DNA of 64,000 nt from Rhabdothermincola salaria (GCF_021246445.1 NZ_JAJQXW010000001.1:1196168-1260167); one strand, 5' to 3'. Shown: positions 29,572-38,270, numbered from the stretch's first letter. Numbers and translations are program-made. The notes: generated by a model from the letters alone, not told the origin.

Positions 29572-30705
29572 TCAGCCGCACGAGACGCCAGGAGGCGCCT
29601 CGGGCAGGAACGAGTAGCTGGTGGTGGTGGACGTGGTGCTCGGCTCCCCGATCCCAGGGGTCGCGGGCTCCGCCGGGGCCTCGGGTTCGGTGCCGGGCTC
29701 GCCGGTCGGATCCTCGGGCTCGGGTGGGGCTGCACCCCGGAAGATCTCGAAGATCGGCTCGGCTGCGGTCGCGTTCAGCTCGACGACGCTCGCCGCCCCC
29801 ACGAAGACCGGTTCGCCCGGGACCCGGTAGGTGGCCAGGCTCTGCGGGTCGAAGTCGCGGAACTGCGTGCCCAGCGAGACGATGTCGGAGACCGTGTACT
29901 CGCTGTCGAGGGTCACGTTCTGCTGGGCCACGCCGATGAGGTCCTGGAGCACGAACGGGTTGCGCACCCCACGGGCGACGGCCTTCTCGAGCGCCGCGGT
30001 GATGAACAGCTGCTGGCGATCGATGCGGCCGAAGTCACCCGTCGGGTCGGTGCGCCACCGACCGTCGACCTTGATCTCGAACGACCGGGAGCGGGCGAAG
30101 GCCAGGGCCTGGTCGGCATCGAGGGTGACGCAGCCGGGGTCGTACTGGAAGAGCCCCGTCTTCTGGTCCCGTGCTTCCCACGGGAAGTAGACCGGCACGC
30201 CCCCGACGGCGTCGACGAGCGACCGGAAGCCGGCGAAGTCGACCATGGCGTAGTGGTTGATCGGGATGTCGAAGTTGAGGCGGATGGTCTCGATCAGGCG
30301 CTCGGGACCGCCCAGCGCCAACGCCGCGTTGATGCGATCGCGTCCCCCGCCCGCCAGCGGGACGTAGAGGTCCCGCGGGATGGACAAGATGGCGGCTTCC
30401 TTGGTGCGAGGGTCGATGCGCAGGACCATGATCGTGTCGGTGTTGAGCGAGCTGGTGCGCCCGAACAGCACCGGGTCCCCCTCCTCGAGGCCGTCGCCGT
30501 TGTCGATGCCGACGAGCAGCACGTTCTGGGGCTCACCCCCCTCGACCGGCTCGGAGAGGGCCCGACCGAGATCGATGCGCGGCAGATCGCTCGCCTGGGC
30601 GTAGGTCCAGGTCAGACCGCCGGCGGCGACGAGGCACACGATGACGAGCAACGAGTTGAACGTGAGCAGCAGACGCTGCGACCACGTGCGGTGGGGGCGG
30701 CGCAC
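29572..30705 (-). CDS. LytR-CpsA-Psr (LCP) family glycopolymer ligase
   Basis: The 377-residue membrane protein would attach lipid-linked glycopolymers to the cell wall. A short basic N-terminus and one membrane helix (LLLTFNSLLVIVCLVAAGGLTW, about 11-32) precede the LCP domain: NVLLVGIDNG, the Arg/Asp motif SLNTDTIMVLRID, SIPRDLYVPL, RINAALALGGPERLIETI and HYAMVDFAGFRSLVDAVGGV. The C-terminal 70 residues are Pro/Glu/Thr-rich. The GTG at 30705 is chosen because TACTCT lies 7 nt upstream; it is leaderless-type. It heads the LCP-ugd-UXS operon, linking polymer attachment with UDP-glucuronate and UDP-xylose supply. Confidence 0.92.
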   Translation of the reverse strand: MRRPHRTWSQRLLLTFNSLLVIVCLVAAGGLTWTYAQASDLPRIDLGRALSEPVEGGEPQNVLLVGIDNGDGLEEGDPVLFGRTSSLNTDTIMVLRIDPRTKEAAILSIPRDLYVPLAGGGRDRINAALALGGPERLIETIRLNFDIPINHYAMVDFAGFRSLVDAVGGVPVYFPWEARDQKTGLFQYDPGCVTLDADQALAFARSRSFEIKVDGRWRTDPTGDFGRIDRQQLFITAALEKAVARGVRNPFVLQDLIGVAQQNVTLDSEYTVSDIVSLGTQFRDFDPQSLATYRVPGEPVFVGAASVVELNATAAEPIFEIFRGAAPPEPEDPTGEPGTEPEAPAEPATPGIGEPSTTSTTTSYSFLPEAPPGVSCG

Positions 30706-30712
30706 GGCGGCG

Positions 30713-30718
30713 AGAGTA
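30713..30718 (-). promoter_or_regulatory. -10 box TACTCT of the LCP-ugd-UXS operon (leaderless type)
   Basis: TACTCT lies 7 nt before the GTG start of the LCP gene. Confidence 0.55.
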
Positions 30719-30793
30719 CTACCGGCCCGTCGCCGCAAGGGGGTCCCCCGGGGCGCGGCGCCGGCGGCCCGGAGCTGTCGCGGCCCGCACGCG

Positions 30794-30799
30794 TACGCT
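30794..30799 (+). promoter_or_regulatory. -10 box TACGCT of pabB (leaderless type)
   Basis: TACGCT ends 6 nt before the GTG at 30806. The intervening TCGGAG could also act as a weak ribosome-binding site on a longer transcript. Confidence 0.55.
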
Positions 30800-30805
30800 T
30801 CGGAG

Positions 30806-31852
30806 GTGACCCGCTGCGCCCCAGGCCGACACCTCGACGATGCCGTGGCCGTCGTCGGCGGGATGGTCGCCACCGGCCTCGTCGACGTCACCGACGATCC
30901 CGACGCCCTCGACGGCCACGGTTGGTGGCTGGTCGTCGCCCCCTTCGAGGGTCCGCCGCTGCTGGCCCGCTTCGCCGAGCAGCGCCTCCTCCGCCCCGGC
31001 GAGCTGTCCTCTCGTCGATGGCGCGGGCCCCGGCGGGACGGGTGGACCAGCTCGCTCGACGAGACCGGGTTCCGCCGCGCCGTGACCTCCGTCCGTGCCG
31101 GCATCGGCCGCGGCGACGTCTACCAGGTCAACCTCACCCGCCGGCTCTCCGCCCCCCTGGCGGCCGACGCCTCCATGCTGGCCCTGGGCGGAGCGTTGGC
31201 CGCGGGCAACCCCGCCCCACACGCGGCGATCGTCGAGCTCCCCACGCACGGGGTCAGGTTGGCCTCCGCCTCCCCGGAGCTCTTCCTCGCCCGAGATGGC
31301 GACCGGGTGTGGTCCTCACCCATCAAGGGCACTGCCGAGCACGTCGACGGCTTCCTGGCCAAGGACAGCGCCGAGAACGTCATGATCGTCGACCTGGTCC
31401 GCAACGACCTCGGACGGGTCTGCCGACCCGGCTCGATCTCGGTCCCGTTGCTGCTCGGCCGCGAGGAGCACCCGGGCCTGGTCCACCTGGTCAGCACCGT
31501 GGAAGGGCGGCTCCGCGCCGGTGTCGGGTGGGCCGCCCTCCTCGACGCCACCTTCCCGCCGGGCTCGGTCACCGGCGCCCCCAAGCTGGCGGCGCTCGAG
31601 CACATCGCCCGCCTCGAACCGGTGCCCCGCAACGTGTACTGCGGTTCGGTCGGCTGGGTCGACGCCGACCACGACCGCGGGTCGCTCAACGTGGCCATCC
31701 GCACGTTCTTCGTGGACGACGGGCGGCTCTGCCTGGGCACCGGCGGGGGGATCACCTGGGACTCGACCCCCGACGGCGAATGGGAGGAGACCGAGCTCAA
31801 GGCCCGGCGGCTCCTCGACGTGGTGTCGGCCCCCGTCCCGGCCCGGGCCTGA
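30806..31852 (+). CDS. pabB: Aminodeoxychorismate synthase component I-like chorismate-binding enzyme
   Basis: The 348-residue protein has the chorismate-binding fold of the TrpE/PabB/MenF family and probably makes 4-amino-4-deoxychorismate for folate. Conserved stretches are VYQVNLTRRL, SSPIKGTAEH, NVMIVDLVRNDLGRVC, HLVSTVEGRL and PPGSVTGAPKLAALE. The N-terminal subdomain is shorter than in TrpE, fitting PabB. pabC begins one nucleotide after its stop, the strongest evidence for the folate role. The amidotransferase partner is not in the window. The GTG at 30806 is chosen on the -10 spacing; upstream in-frame codons overlap the divergent LCP promoter. Confidence 0.87.
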   Translation: MTRCAPGRHLDDAVAVVGGMVATGLVDVTDDPDALDGHGWWLVVAPFEGPPLLARFAEQRLLRPGELSSRRWRGPRRDGWTSSLDETGFRRAVTSVRAGIGRGDVYQVNLTRRLSAPLAADASMLALGGALAAGNPAPHAAIVELPTHGVRLASASPELFLARDGDRVWSSPIKGTAEHVDGFLAKDSAENVMIVDLVRNDLGRVCRPGSISVPLLLGREEHPGLVHLVSTVEGRLRAGVGWAALLDATFPPGSVTGAPKLAALEHIARLEPVPRNVYCGSVGWVDADHDRGSLNVAIRTFFVDDGRLCLGTGGGITWDSTPDGEWEETELKARRLLDVVSAPVPARA

Positions 31853-31853
31853 C

Positions 31854-32720
31854 ATGAGCCCTCCGCCCCCGGTCGTATGGGTCGACGGTTCTCTGGGCGA
31901 CGAGGCCGGAGCCCGCATCGCTGCCCTCGACCGCGGGTTCACCGTCGGCGACGGCGTGTTCGAGACCATCCGCGTCGCCCGCGGCCGACCGGTCTTCTGG
32001 ACCCGCCACCTGCGCCGGCTCCACCACGGGCTGCAGGTCGTCGGCCTCGAGGACCCCGACGATGATGGCGCGGCGCTGGCACTCGACGAGCAGCTGCGGG
32101 CCGGCGCCGAGGCGGTGCTGGCCCATCGGGCCGGGCCGGATGCCCGGCTGCGGCTCACGGTGACCAGCGGACCGGGCCCCCTCGGCCCCCGCCGCTCACC
32201 CGGCCCCCTCACGACGGTGGTGGCCGCCGCCGACACCGGCCCGACGCCCACCTCGATCACGGCCTGCACCGTGAGGTGGGCCCGCAACGAACGATCCGTG
32301 CTGGCCGGGGTGAAGTCCACCAGCTACGGCGAAGGCGTCGCGCTGCTCGACCACGCGAGCCGCATGGGAGCCGACGAGGCGATCCTGGCCGACACGACCG
32401 GCCGGCTGAGCGAGGCGGTCACCGCCAACGTCTTCGTCGCCGTCGACGGGCGTCTGGCGACCCCCGGCCTCGACACCGGCTGCCTGGCCGGCACGGTACG
32501 CGACGTCGTGCTCGAGGCGGGGCTGGCGACGGAGCACGACCTCCCCATCGCCGTGCTGCACGACGCCGACGAGGTCTTCGTGACCTCGGCGACCCGCGGC
32601 GTCGTCCCTGTGTCGATCGTCGACGCCCACCCGGTGCCGTCGGTGGGTGGCCCCCTCACCCTCGCGGCCCGGGAGGCCTACGACCGGGCGGTCGACCAGG
32701 ACCTCGTCACCGACTGGTGA
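31854..32720 (+). CDS. pabC: Aminotransferase class IV, probable aminodeoxychorismate lyase
   Basis: The 288-residue fold-type IV PLP enzyme probably splits aminodeoxychorismate to 4-aminobenzoate and pyruvate. It has the family start VWVDGSL...ALDRGFTVGDGVFETIRV, the PLP lysine in VLAGVKSTSYGEGVAL, the Glu in GRLSEAVTANVFV, and the phosphate-binding TSATRGVVPV near the end. It starts one nucleotide after pabB. Branched-chain or D-amino-acid aminotransferase activity is the alternative for this fold, but the pairing with pabB argues for the lyase. Confidence 0.86.
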   Translation: MSPPPPVVWVDGSLGDEAGARIAALDRGFTVGDGVFETIRVARGRPVFWTRHLRRLHHGLQVVGLEDPDDDGAALALDEQLRAGAEAVLAHRAGPDARLRLTVTSGPGPLGPRRSPGPLTTVVAAADTGPTPTSITACTVRWARNERSVLAGVKSTSYGEGVALLDHASRMGADEAILADTTGRLSEAVTANVFVAVDGRLATPGLDTGCLAGTVRDVVLEAGLATEHDLPIAVLHDADEVFVTSATRGVVPVSIVDAHPVPSVGGPLTLAAREAYDRAVDQDLVTDW

Positions 32721-32726
32721 GGTGCG

Positions 32727-32759
32727 AGGCGGCGTCGGCGACCCCGCCGCCCGCCGCCT
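32727..32759. terminator. Hairpin between convergent pabC and birA
   Basis: AGGCGGCG (32727-32734) pairs with CGCCGCCT (32752-32759), an 8-bp stem occupying the gap between the two stop codons. No U-tract is present. Confidence 0.45.
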
Positions 32760-33569
32760 TCACCGCTGACGGAGGTGCACGATGTCGCCGACCGCGATCT
32801 CGAGCGGCGGGCCGCCGTCGGAGGGGCTGACGACCAGGTGTCCGTTGGCGGCGACGTCGACCGCCGTCCCCTCGACGGCGGTGCCGTCGGGCAGCTCGGC
32901 CCGCACGGGCCGGCCGATGGTGGCCGAGACCCGGCGCACCGACTCCAGCAGCCGCACGCGGCCGTCCGGTTCGTCGAGGTCGGCGAGCACGGCGTCCAGA
33001 CGGGTGAGCCACGCCACCAGCAGGTCCTCTCGGTCGATCGCACGCCCGCTGACGTGGTTGAGGGCCACGGCGACGTCGACCAGCTCCGGCGGGAGGTCGA
33101 ACGGCCACTCGACGTTCAGGCCCATGCCCACGACCACGGCCTCGACGTCGGGACCCTTCAGGCGGGCCTCGGCGAGGATCCCTCCCAGCTTGCGGCCGGC
33201 GAAGCGGTGACCGGCCAGCACCACCAGGTCGTTCGGCCACTTCAAGCCCGGCGTGATGCCGTCGAGCTGACGACAGGCCTCGACCGCGGCCACACCGGCG
33301 GCGGTGGTCAGCAGATGGGCATCGCCGGCAGCCATCGTCGGGCGCAGCAACACCGAGACCAACAGCGACGCCCCCGCCGGGGCGCTCCACGTGCGGTCGA
33401 GTCGGCCCCGGCCCGCGGTCTGATGATCGGCCACCAGCACGAGGCCGTCGGGAGCGCCCTCTGCCGCTGCCGCGAGCAGGTCGGCGTTGGTCGAACCGGT
33501 CTCGTCGACCCACCGGACCTCCCCGAAACGAGTGCCCTCGAGTCTCGATGTGGCGGAGGACCCCTTCAC
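32760..33569 (-). CDS. birA: Biotin-[acetyl-CoA-carboxylase] ligase (monofunctional BirA)
   Basis: The 269-residue enzyme activates biotin to biotinyl-AMP and attaches it to carboxyl-carrier lysines. It shows WVDETGSTNADL, the adenylate loop GRGRLDRTWSAP, LKWPNDLVV and GILAEARLKGPDVEAVVVGMGLNV, then a small SH3-like C-terminal domain. It lacks an N-terminal helix-turn-helix, so it is not a repressor. The GTG at 33569 is chosen because TATGGT lies 7 nt upstream; four further codons upstream are possible (to 33581). It is divergent from, and starts within 3 nt of, the biotin-dependent carboxylase subunit it would modify. Confidence 0.93.
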   Translation of the reverse strand: MKGSSATSRLEGTRFGEVRWVDETGSTNADLLAAAAEGAPDGLVLVADHQTAGRGRLDRTWSAPAGASLLVSVLLRPTMAAGDAHLLTTAAGVAAVEACRQLDGITPGLKWPNDLVVLAGHRFAGRKLGGILAEARLKGPDVEAVVVGMGLNVEWPFDLPPELVDVAVALNHVSGRAIDREDLLVAWLTRLDAVLADLDEPDGRVRLLESVRRVSATIGRPVRAELPDGTAVEGTAVDVAANGHLVVSPSDGGPPLEIAVGDIVHLRQR

Positions 33570-33571
33570 AC

Positions 33572-35362
33572 ATGCCACCATATGGCGTGCTCAACAAGGT
33601 CCTCATCGCCAACCGCGGCGAGATCGCCGTACGCGTCATCCGTGCATGCCAAGAGATGGGCATCGCCACGGTGGCCGTGTACTCCGATCTCGACCGAGAT
33701 GCCCTACACGTCCGCCTCGCCGACGAGGCCTACGCCCTCGGAGGCCAGAGCGCCGCCGAGAGCTACCTCAACACCGAGGCCATCCTCGACGTCATCGAGC
33801 GCTCCGGCGCCGATGCGGTGCACCCCGGCTACGGGTTCTTCTCGGAGAACACCGACTTCGCCCGGGCCATCACCGAACGAGGCGTGGCCTTCGTCGGCCC
33901 GCCGCCCGAGGCCATCGAGGTCATGGGCGACAAGGTCTCGTCCCGCAAGGCGGCCGAAGCCGCCGGGGTGGCCGGCGTACCGGGTACGTCCGAGTTCCTC
34001 ACCTCCCACACCGAGGTCGTCGACTTCGGCGAGGAGTTCGGGTGGCCGGTCGCCATCAAGGCCGCCTACGGCGGCGGCGGGCGCGGCATGCGGGTCGTGC
34101 GCTCGGCCGAGGAGGCCGAGGAGGCCTTCAACTCGGCGCAGAGCGAGGCGCTCAAGGGCTTCGGCCGCGACGAGTGCTACGTCGAGAAGTACCTGACCTG
34201 GCCCCGCCACATCGAGATGCAGATCATCGGCGACACCCACGGCGACGTGGTGTGGGTGGCCGAGCGCGATTGCTCCGCCCAACGCCGTCACCAGAAGCTG
34301 GTCGAGGAGAGCCCGGCTCCGGCCTTCCCGGCCGAGATCCGCCAGGCCATGGGCGAGGCCGCCGTCAAGGTGGCCAAGGCCTGCGGCTACTACAACGCCG
34401 GCACCGTCGAGTTCCTGTACCAGGACGGCGAGTTCTTCTTCCTCGAGATGAACACCCGCCTGCAGGTCGAGCACCCCGTCACCGAGATGGTGTCGGGCCT
34501 CGACCTGGTGGCCGAGCAGCTGCGCGTCGCCGCCGGGGAGAAGCTCTCGTTCGGCCAGGACGACATCGTGCTCTCCGGCCACGCCATCGAGATCCGCATC
34601 AACGCCGAGGACCCGGCCGAGGGCAAGTTCCTGCCGTCCCCGGGCCACATCGAGACCATCGTCCCGCCGGCCGGCTTCGGCACCCGGTGGGACGGCGGCT
34701 ACGAGTCGGGCGACACCGTCAGCCAGTACTACGACAACCTGGTGGGCAAGCTCATCTGCTGGGGCGCCGACCGCGAGACGGCCATCCTGCGCACCCTGCG
34801 GGCCCTGCGCGAGTTCCGCATCGACGGCATCGCCACCACCATCCCCGCCGACATCGCCATCCTCGAGCACCCGGACTTCGTGGCGGCCACGCACTCCACC
34901 AAGTGGGTCGAGGACGTCCTCGACCTCACCGGCGTCACCGGGGGCGCCACTGGCTCCGGCGAGGACGGCGAGACCAAGGTCCAGCGCGACGTCGACGTCG
35001 AGGTCAACGGCAAGCGCTTCTCGGTCAAGATGTACATCCCCGAGTCCCAGGCCGGCGCCGTCGTCGCCGCCGGGGCGGCAGGCGCCGGGGCCGCTCCTGC
35101 CCGCGCCCGCCGTGGTGGCGGCTCGGGTGCCGGTGCCGCCGGCGGCGGGTCCGGTGCCGTGTCGGTCCCGATGCAGGGCACCATCGTCAAGGTCCTGGTC
35201 GAGGTCGGCCAGGAGGTCGAAGCGGGCGCCACCGTGTGTGTGCTCGAGGCCATGAAGATGGAGAACAACATCACTGCCGACAAGGCAGGCACCATCAAGG
35301 AGATCAAGGTGGCCGCGGGCGACTCCGTCGGTTCCGGCGACGTCGTCGTCGTCATCGAGTAG
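33572..35362 (+). CDS. Acetyl/propionyl-CoA carboxylase alpha subunit (biotin carboxylase fused to BCCP)
   Basis: The 596-residue subunit carboxylates its own biotin with bicarbonate and ATP, then serves a carboxyltransferase not found in this window. The biotin carboxylase part covers about 1-450: VLIANRGEIAVRVIRAC, HPGYGFFSEN, the ATP-grasp AAYGGGGRGMRVV, RDCSAQRRHQKLVEE and FLEMNTRLQVEHPVTEM. A Gly/Ala-rich linker (about 498-520) joins a C-terminal biotinyl domain with biotin Lys562 in EAMKMEN. This is the AccA-type layout of actinobacteria. The ATG at 33572 has GGAGGA 11 nt upstream; ATG at 33548 is a less likely alternative. A strong terminator follows. Confidence 0.94.
   Translation: MPPYGVLNKVLIANRGEIAVRVIRACQEMGIATVAVYSDLDRDALHVRLADEAYALGGQSAAESYLNTEAILDVIERSGADAVHPGYGFFSENTDFARAITERGVAFVGPPPEAIEVMGDKVSSRKAAEAAGVAGVPGTSEFLTSHTEVVDFGEEFGWPVAIKAAYGGGGRGMRVVRSAEEAEEAFNSAQSEALKGFGRDECYVEKYLTWPRHIEMQIIGDTHGDVVWVAERDCSAQRRHQKLVEESPAPAFPAEIRQAMGEAAVKVAKACGYYNAGTVEFLYQDGEFFFLEMNTRLQVEHPVTEMVSGLDLVAEQLRVAAGEKLSFGQDDIVLSGHAIEIRINAEDPAEGKFLPSPGHIETIVPPAGFGTRWDGGYESGDTVSQYYDNLVGKLICWGADRETAILRTLRALREFRIDGIATTIPADIAILEHPDFVAATHSTKWVEDVLDLTGVTGGATGSGEDGETKVQRDVDVEVNGKRFSVKMYIPESQAGAVVAAGAAGAGAAPARARRGGGSGAGAAGGGSGAVSVPMQGTIVKVLVEVGQEVEAGATVCVLEAMKMENNITADKAGTIKEIKVAAGDSVGSGDVVVVIE
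33577..33582 (-). promoter_or_regulatory. -10 box TATGGT of birA inside the carboxylase 5' end
   Basis: TATGGT sits 7 nt before the birA GTG and falls within the first codons of the divergent carboxylase gene (ATG at 33572). Confidence 0.5.
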
Positions 35363-35386
35363 CCGCCACCTCGCACCGAGACGAGC

Positions 35387-35425
35387 GCGACGGAGGGCCG
35401 GCCCCGGGGGCCGGCCCTCCGTCGC
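35387..35425. terminator. Strong hairpin terminator after the carboxylase gene
   Basis: GCGACGGAGGGCCGGCC pairs with its reverse complement around a loop of a few bases, a stem of about 17 bp. It lies between convergent genes and could work in both directions; no U-tract follows. Confidence 0.75.
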
Positions 35426-35486
35426 GTCCGGGCGGGACACCACCGCCGCGGTTCGGTCGATGGCGACCCTCAGCCGGGGACGACGA

Positions 35487-36026
35487 TCAACGGGTGGCGA
35501 CCACGATGGTGCCGCCGGCCTGGTCCGGCAGCCCCCGGTGCAGCGCCCCCCCACCGATCCCGGTGAACCACACGGCGAGCAGCATGGCCCCGGAGAACGG
35601 CACCGGGACGGCGTACGCCGCCCACGGGAGCAAGGCCCGCAGCAGAGCCTGGTCGGGCTTGGGGCGTTGTCCGTCGGTGTAGCGAGCCACACGGAGCCCG
35701 AAGAGCCACTTGCCAACGGTACGGCCCCACAACGCCACGGTCACGACCTCGTAGACGAGGCCCACTCCCAGCACGAGCCAGGGCAACCACGAGGGCAGGT
35801 CGACCTGCACCTGCCCCTCGATCTCCGACACCGAGAAGGAGGCCACGATGAGGGCCGGGACGGCCACCAGCAGGAGATCGAGGCCTCGGGCACCGAAGCG
35901 GGGCCCGGGCGCGGCCAGGGCGTTTGGGCCCCGCGCCGGGAAGTCCTCGGGCCCGGGCACTCGCCGCGAGGAGGTGGACGTCACGGGTGGCACCCCGACG
36001 TCGCGGTGCTCTTCGCCATCAGCCAC
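35487..36026 (-). CDS. RDD family membrane protein
   Basis: The 179-residue protein has three to four membrane segments and the RDD pattern: GARGLDLLLVAVPALIVASF with Arg-Asp at the start of helix 1, a second helix (WLPWLVLGVGLVYEVVTVALW) followed by GRTVGKWLFGLRVAR, and DQALLRALLPW before the last helix. The Pro-rich N-tail is cytosolic. It starts 12 nt after the lpdA-type gene and is probably in its transcript. RDD proteins are of unsettled function; some are linked to ion homeostasis. Confidence 0.85.
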   Translation of the reverse strand: MADGEEHRDVGVPPVTSTSSRRVPGPEDFPARGPNALAAPGPRFGARGLDLLLVAVPALIVASFSVSEIEGQVQVDLPSWLPWLVLGVGLVYEVVTVALWGRTVGKWLFGLRVARYTDGQRPKPDQALLRALLPWAAYAVPVPFSGAMLLAVWFTGIGGGALHRGLPDQAGGTIVVATR

Positions 36027-36038
36027 ACCGCCACCCTC

Positions 36039-37397
36039 TCACTCGGCGGCGTCGGAAAGGGCCTCGGCGAGCGTCGGGTGCACCAGCAGGCTCTCGTAGA
36101 TGTCGTGCACCCGCAGACCGGCCGTGACGGCGAGGGCGATGACCGAGATGAGCTCAGCGGCGCGGCGGCCCACGATGGAACCACCCAGGATCACTCCGGT
36201 GGCCGGGTCCGAGATGATCTTGACGAACCCTCGGGGGTCGTTCTCGATGAGCGCCTTGGCGTTGGCCGAGAACGGCACCTTGGTGACCCGGATCTTGCGT
36301 CCCTCGGCGAAGGCGTCGGCCTCGGCGAGGCCCACGTCGGCGATCTCGGGCACCGTGAAGATGGCCGAGGCGGCCTTGTCGTAGTCGAGGTGGCGGTGGG
36401 CTCCGCCGTGCAGGCCCATGGCGTGCTCGGCGATCTTGCGGCCCTGCATGGAGGCGACCGATGACAGCGGGAGCTTGCCCGAGAGATCGCCGGCGGCGTA
36501 GATGTTCGGAACCGACGACTGGCAGTTGTGGTTCACGACCACGTAGCCGTCGCGCTGCTCGACGCCGGCGGCGTCGAGACCGAGCGTCTCGGAGTTGGGG
36601 ACCGAGCCGATGGCCAACAGCACGTGGGATCCCTGCGCCTTGCGGCCGTCGTCGCACTGCACCGTGACCCCGTCGTCGTCGGTGTCGATGCCCACCGCAC
36701 GGGCGCCTTTGTAGAGCCGCACCCCTCGGGCGATGAAGTCGTCCTCGAGGGCGGCCGCGACCTCGGGGTCCTTGTTGGGCAGTACCTGTTGACGGCTCAC
36801 GATGAGGGTGACCTGGCAGCCGAACGACGAGAACATGTGCACGAACTCGACGCCGGTGACTCCGGAGCCGACCACGACGAGGTGCTCGGGGAGCTGGGGC
36901 GGCGGGTACGCGTCGCGAGTGGTGAGCACCCGCGTGCCGTCGATGGAGGCCCAGTCGGGGATCCGGGGGCGGCTGCCGGTGGAGAGCACCACGGTGTCGG
37001 CCTCGATCTCGAGGGGACCGGCGGCCGTCTCGGCGACCACCTGGTTGGGCCCCACCAGCCGGCCGGCGCCCTCGACCATGCGGACGCCTTGGCTCTCCAA
37101 CAGCTCGACGCCGGAGGTCTCGAGGCGCTCCTCGATCGAGCGGATGCGTTCGGCGAGGGCGTCGAAATCGAGCTCGGCGCTGACGTTGCGCAGGCCCATG
37201 CCCTCGGCCTTGCTCAGTCGCGCCAACGCCCCGCCGGTGGCGATCATGGCCTTGGACGGGATGCAGTCCCAGAGGTGGGCGGCTCCGCCGACCACGTCCT
37301 TTTCGATCATCGTGACTTCGGCACCGAGTCGGGCCGCGTGGGTGGCCGCGGTGTTGCCCGCCGGTCCCCCACCGATGATCACGAAGCGTTTGGCCAT
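36039..37397 (-). CDS. lpdA: LpdA-like NAD(P)H:quinone/flavoprotein disulfide reductase family enzyme
   Basis: The 452-residue FAD enzyme has the fold of dihydrolipoamide dehydrogenase: FVIIGGGPAGNTAATHAARLGAEV (FAD), VVVGSGVTGVEFVHMF (NAD), IYAAGDLSGKLPLSSVASMQGR and a C-terminal dimerisation domain. The redox motif reads GGAAHLWDCIPSK: the first cysteine of the usual CxxxxC pair is Ala, so no redox disulfide can form. M. tuberculosis LpdA (Rv3303c) shares this loss and acts as a quinone reductase, the role I infer. The C-terminal HPTLAEA retains the His of the family. The ATG has TAGCCT 7 nt upstream. Confidence 0.88.
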   Translation of the reverse strand: MAKRFVIIGGGPAGNTAATHAARLGAEVTMIEKDVVGGAAHLWDCIPSKAMIATGGALARLSKAEGMGLRNVSAELDFDALAERIRSIEERLETSGVELLESQGVRMVEGAGRLVGPNQVVAETAAGPLEIEADTVVLSTGSRPRIPDWASIDGTRVLTTRDAYPPPQLPEHLVVVGSGVTGVEFVHMFSSFGCQVTLIVSRQQVLPNKDPEVAAALEDDFIARGVRLYKGARAVGIDTDDDGVTVQCDDGRKAQGSHVLLAIGSVPNSETLGLDAAGVEQRDGYVVVNHNCQSSVPNIYAAGDLSGKLPLSSVASMQGRKIAEHAMGLHGGAHRHLDYDKAASAIFTVPEIADVGLAEADAFAEGRKIRVTKVPFSANAKALIENDPRGFVKIISDPATGVILGGSIVGRRAAELISVIALAVTAGLRVHDIYESLLVHPTLAEALSDAAE

Positions 37398-37404
37398 GGG
37401 CGAG

Positions 37405-37410
37405 AGGCTA
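37405..37410 (-). promoter_or_regulatory. -10 box TAGCCT of the lpdA-like gene (leaderless type)
   Basis: TAGCCT lies 7 nt before the ATG at 37397, without a ribosome-binding site between. Confidence 0.6.
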
Positions 37411-37484
37411 CTGGCGGCACCACCGCTGTCGGACCGCCCCCGCGAGGCCCGGATGCGGCCGAGGAGCCCGCGAGGCCCGGGTGC

Positions 37485-38270
37485 TCAGCTGGCGACCCGG
37501 GCGAGGGGGACCAGGCGGTGGTCGCGGGTGAACAGGCGCCGGGTCAGCCCCAGGCCGATGACGGTGACGCTGCAGGCCACCGATCCGAGGATCAGGTACA
37601 TGATCGCCAGCTGCACCAGCACGGCGTCACCGGCGTCGACCCCCGCCAGGATGAGGCCGGTCATCGCTCCGGGGAGGAACACCAGCCCCACGGCCTTGGT
37701 GGACTCGATCTGGGGCACCAACGCGGTTCGCAGGGCGGCGCGGACGTAGGGTCGGGCTGCCTCGGGCCATGGCTGCCCGAGCGCCAGGCGAGCCTCCACC
37801 TCGTCGCGCTTGTCGGCCAGCTCGCCCACGATGCGACGGGCGACGATGACGCTGGCGGTCATCGAGTTGCCGATCATCATCCCGGCGAGAGGGACGATGG
37901 TGCGTCCCTCCATGGGGAAGATCTCCAGCCCGAACACGACGCTCAGGCTGACGATCACCACCACGGCCATGGCCAGCACCGCCAGCCCGGCCAGGCCGGG
38001 CACCTCCCGGGCCCGATTGCGCACGGTGACCCCGGCGAACACGACCATGCCGACCACCCACAGCCAGGACCAGGCCAGCGGGGCATCCGGATCGAGGACG
38101 AGGACCAGGGCGGCGCCGACCGCGAGCAGCTGCACACCGGCCCGGGCCGACGCCCACAGGATCGAACGGTTGAGCCCGAGCCGCTGCCAGCCCGACAGGC
38201 CGAGCGCCACCGCCACCAGCACGAGCGAGGCCGCCAGCCCGCCGACGCCGATGGCCGCCGTCGAGCTCAT
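37485..38270 (-). CDS. fetB: ABC transporter permease, FetB/UPF0014 family
   Basis: The 261-residue permease has about seven hydrophobic helices. It contains the UPF0014 signatures GMMIGNSMTASVIVARRI and RAALRTALVPQIESTKAVGLVFLPGAMTGLILAG. Family members (E. coli FetB, formerly YbbM) are linked with iron export and oxidative stress resistance. The ATG overlaps the stop of the ATPase gene by ATGA, so the two subunits are co-translated. The transported substrate is not provable from sequence. Confidence 0.88.
   Translation of the reverse strand: MSSTAAIGVGGLAASLVLVAVALGLSGWQRLGLNRSILWASARAGVQLLAVGAALVLVLDPDAPLAWSWLWVVGMVVFAGVTVRNRAREVPGLAGLAVLAMAVVVIVSLSVVFGLEIFPMEGRTIVPLAGMMIGNSMTASVIVARRIVGELADKRDEVEARLALGQPWPEAARPYVRAALRTALVPQIESTKAVGLVFLPGAMTGLILAGVDAGDAVLVQLAIMYLILGSVACSVTVIGLGLTRRLFTRDHRLVPLARVAS

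Noticed and set aside
26883-29735. Reading the long ugd frame as a frameshift, gene fusion or misassembly
   Set aside because: Both junctions are in frame, the insert has all intein blocks, and excision restores the catalytic motif with no gain or loss of residues.
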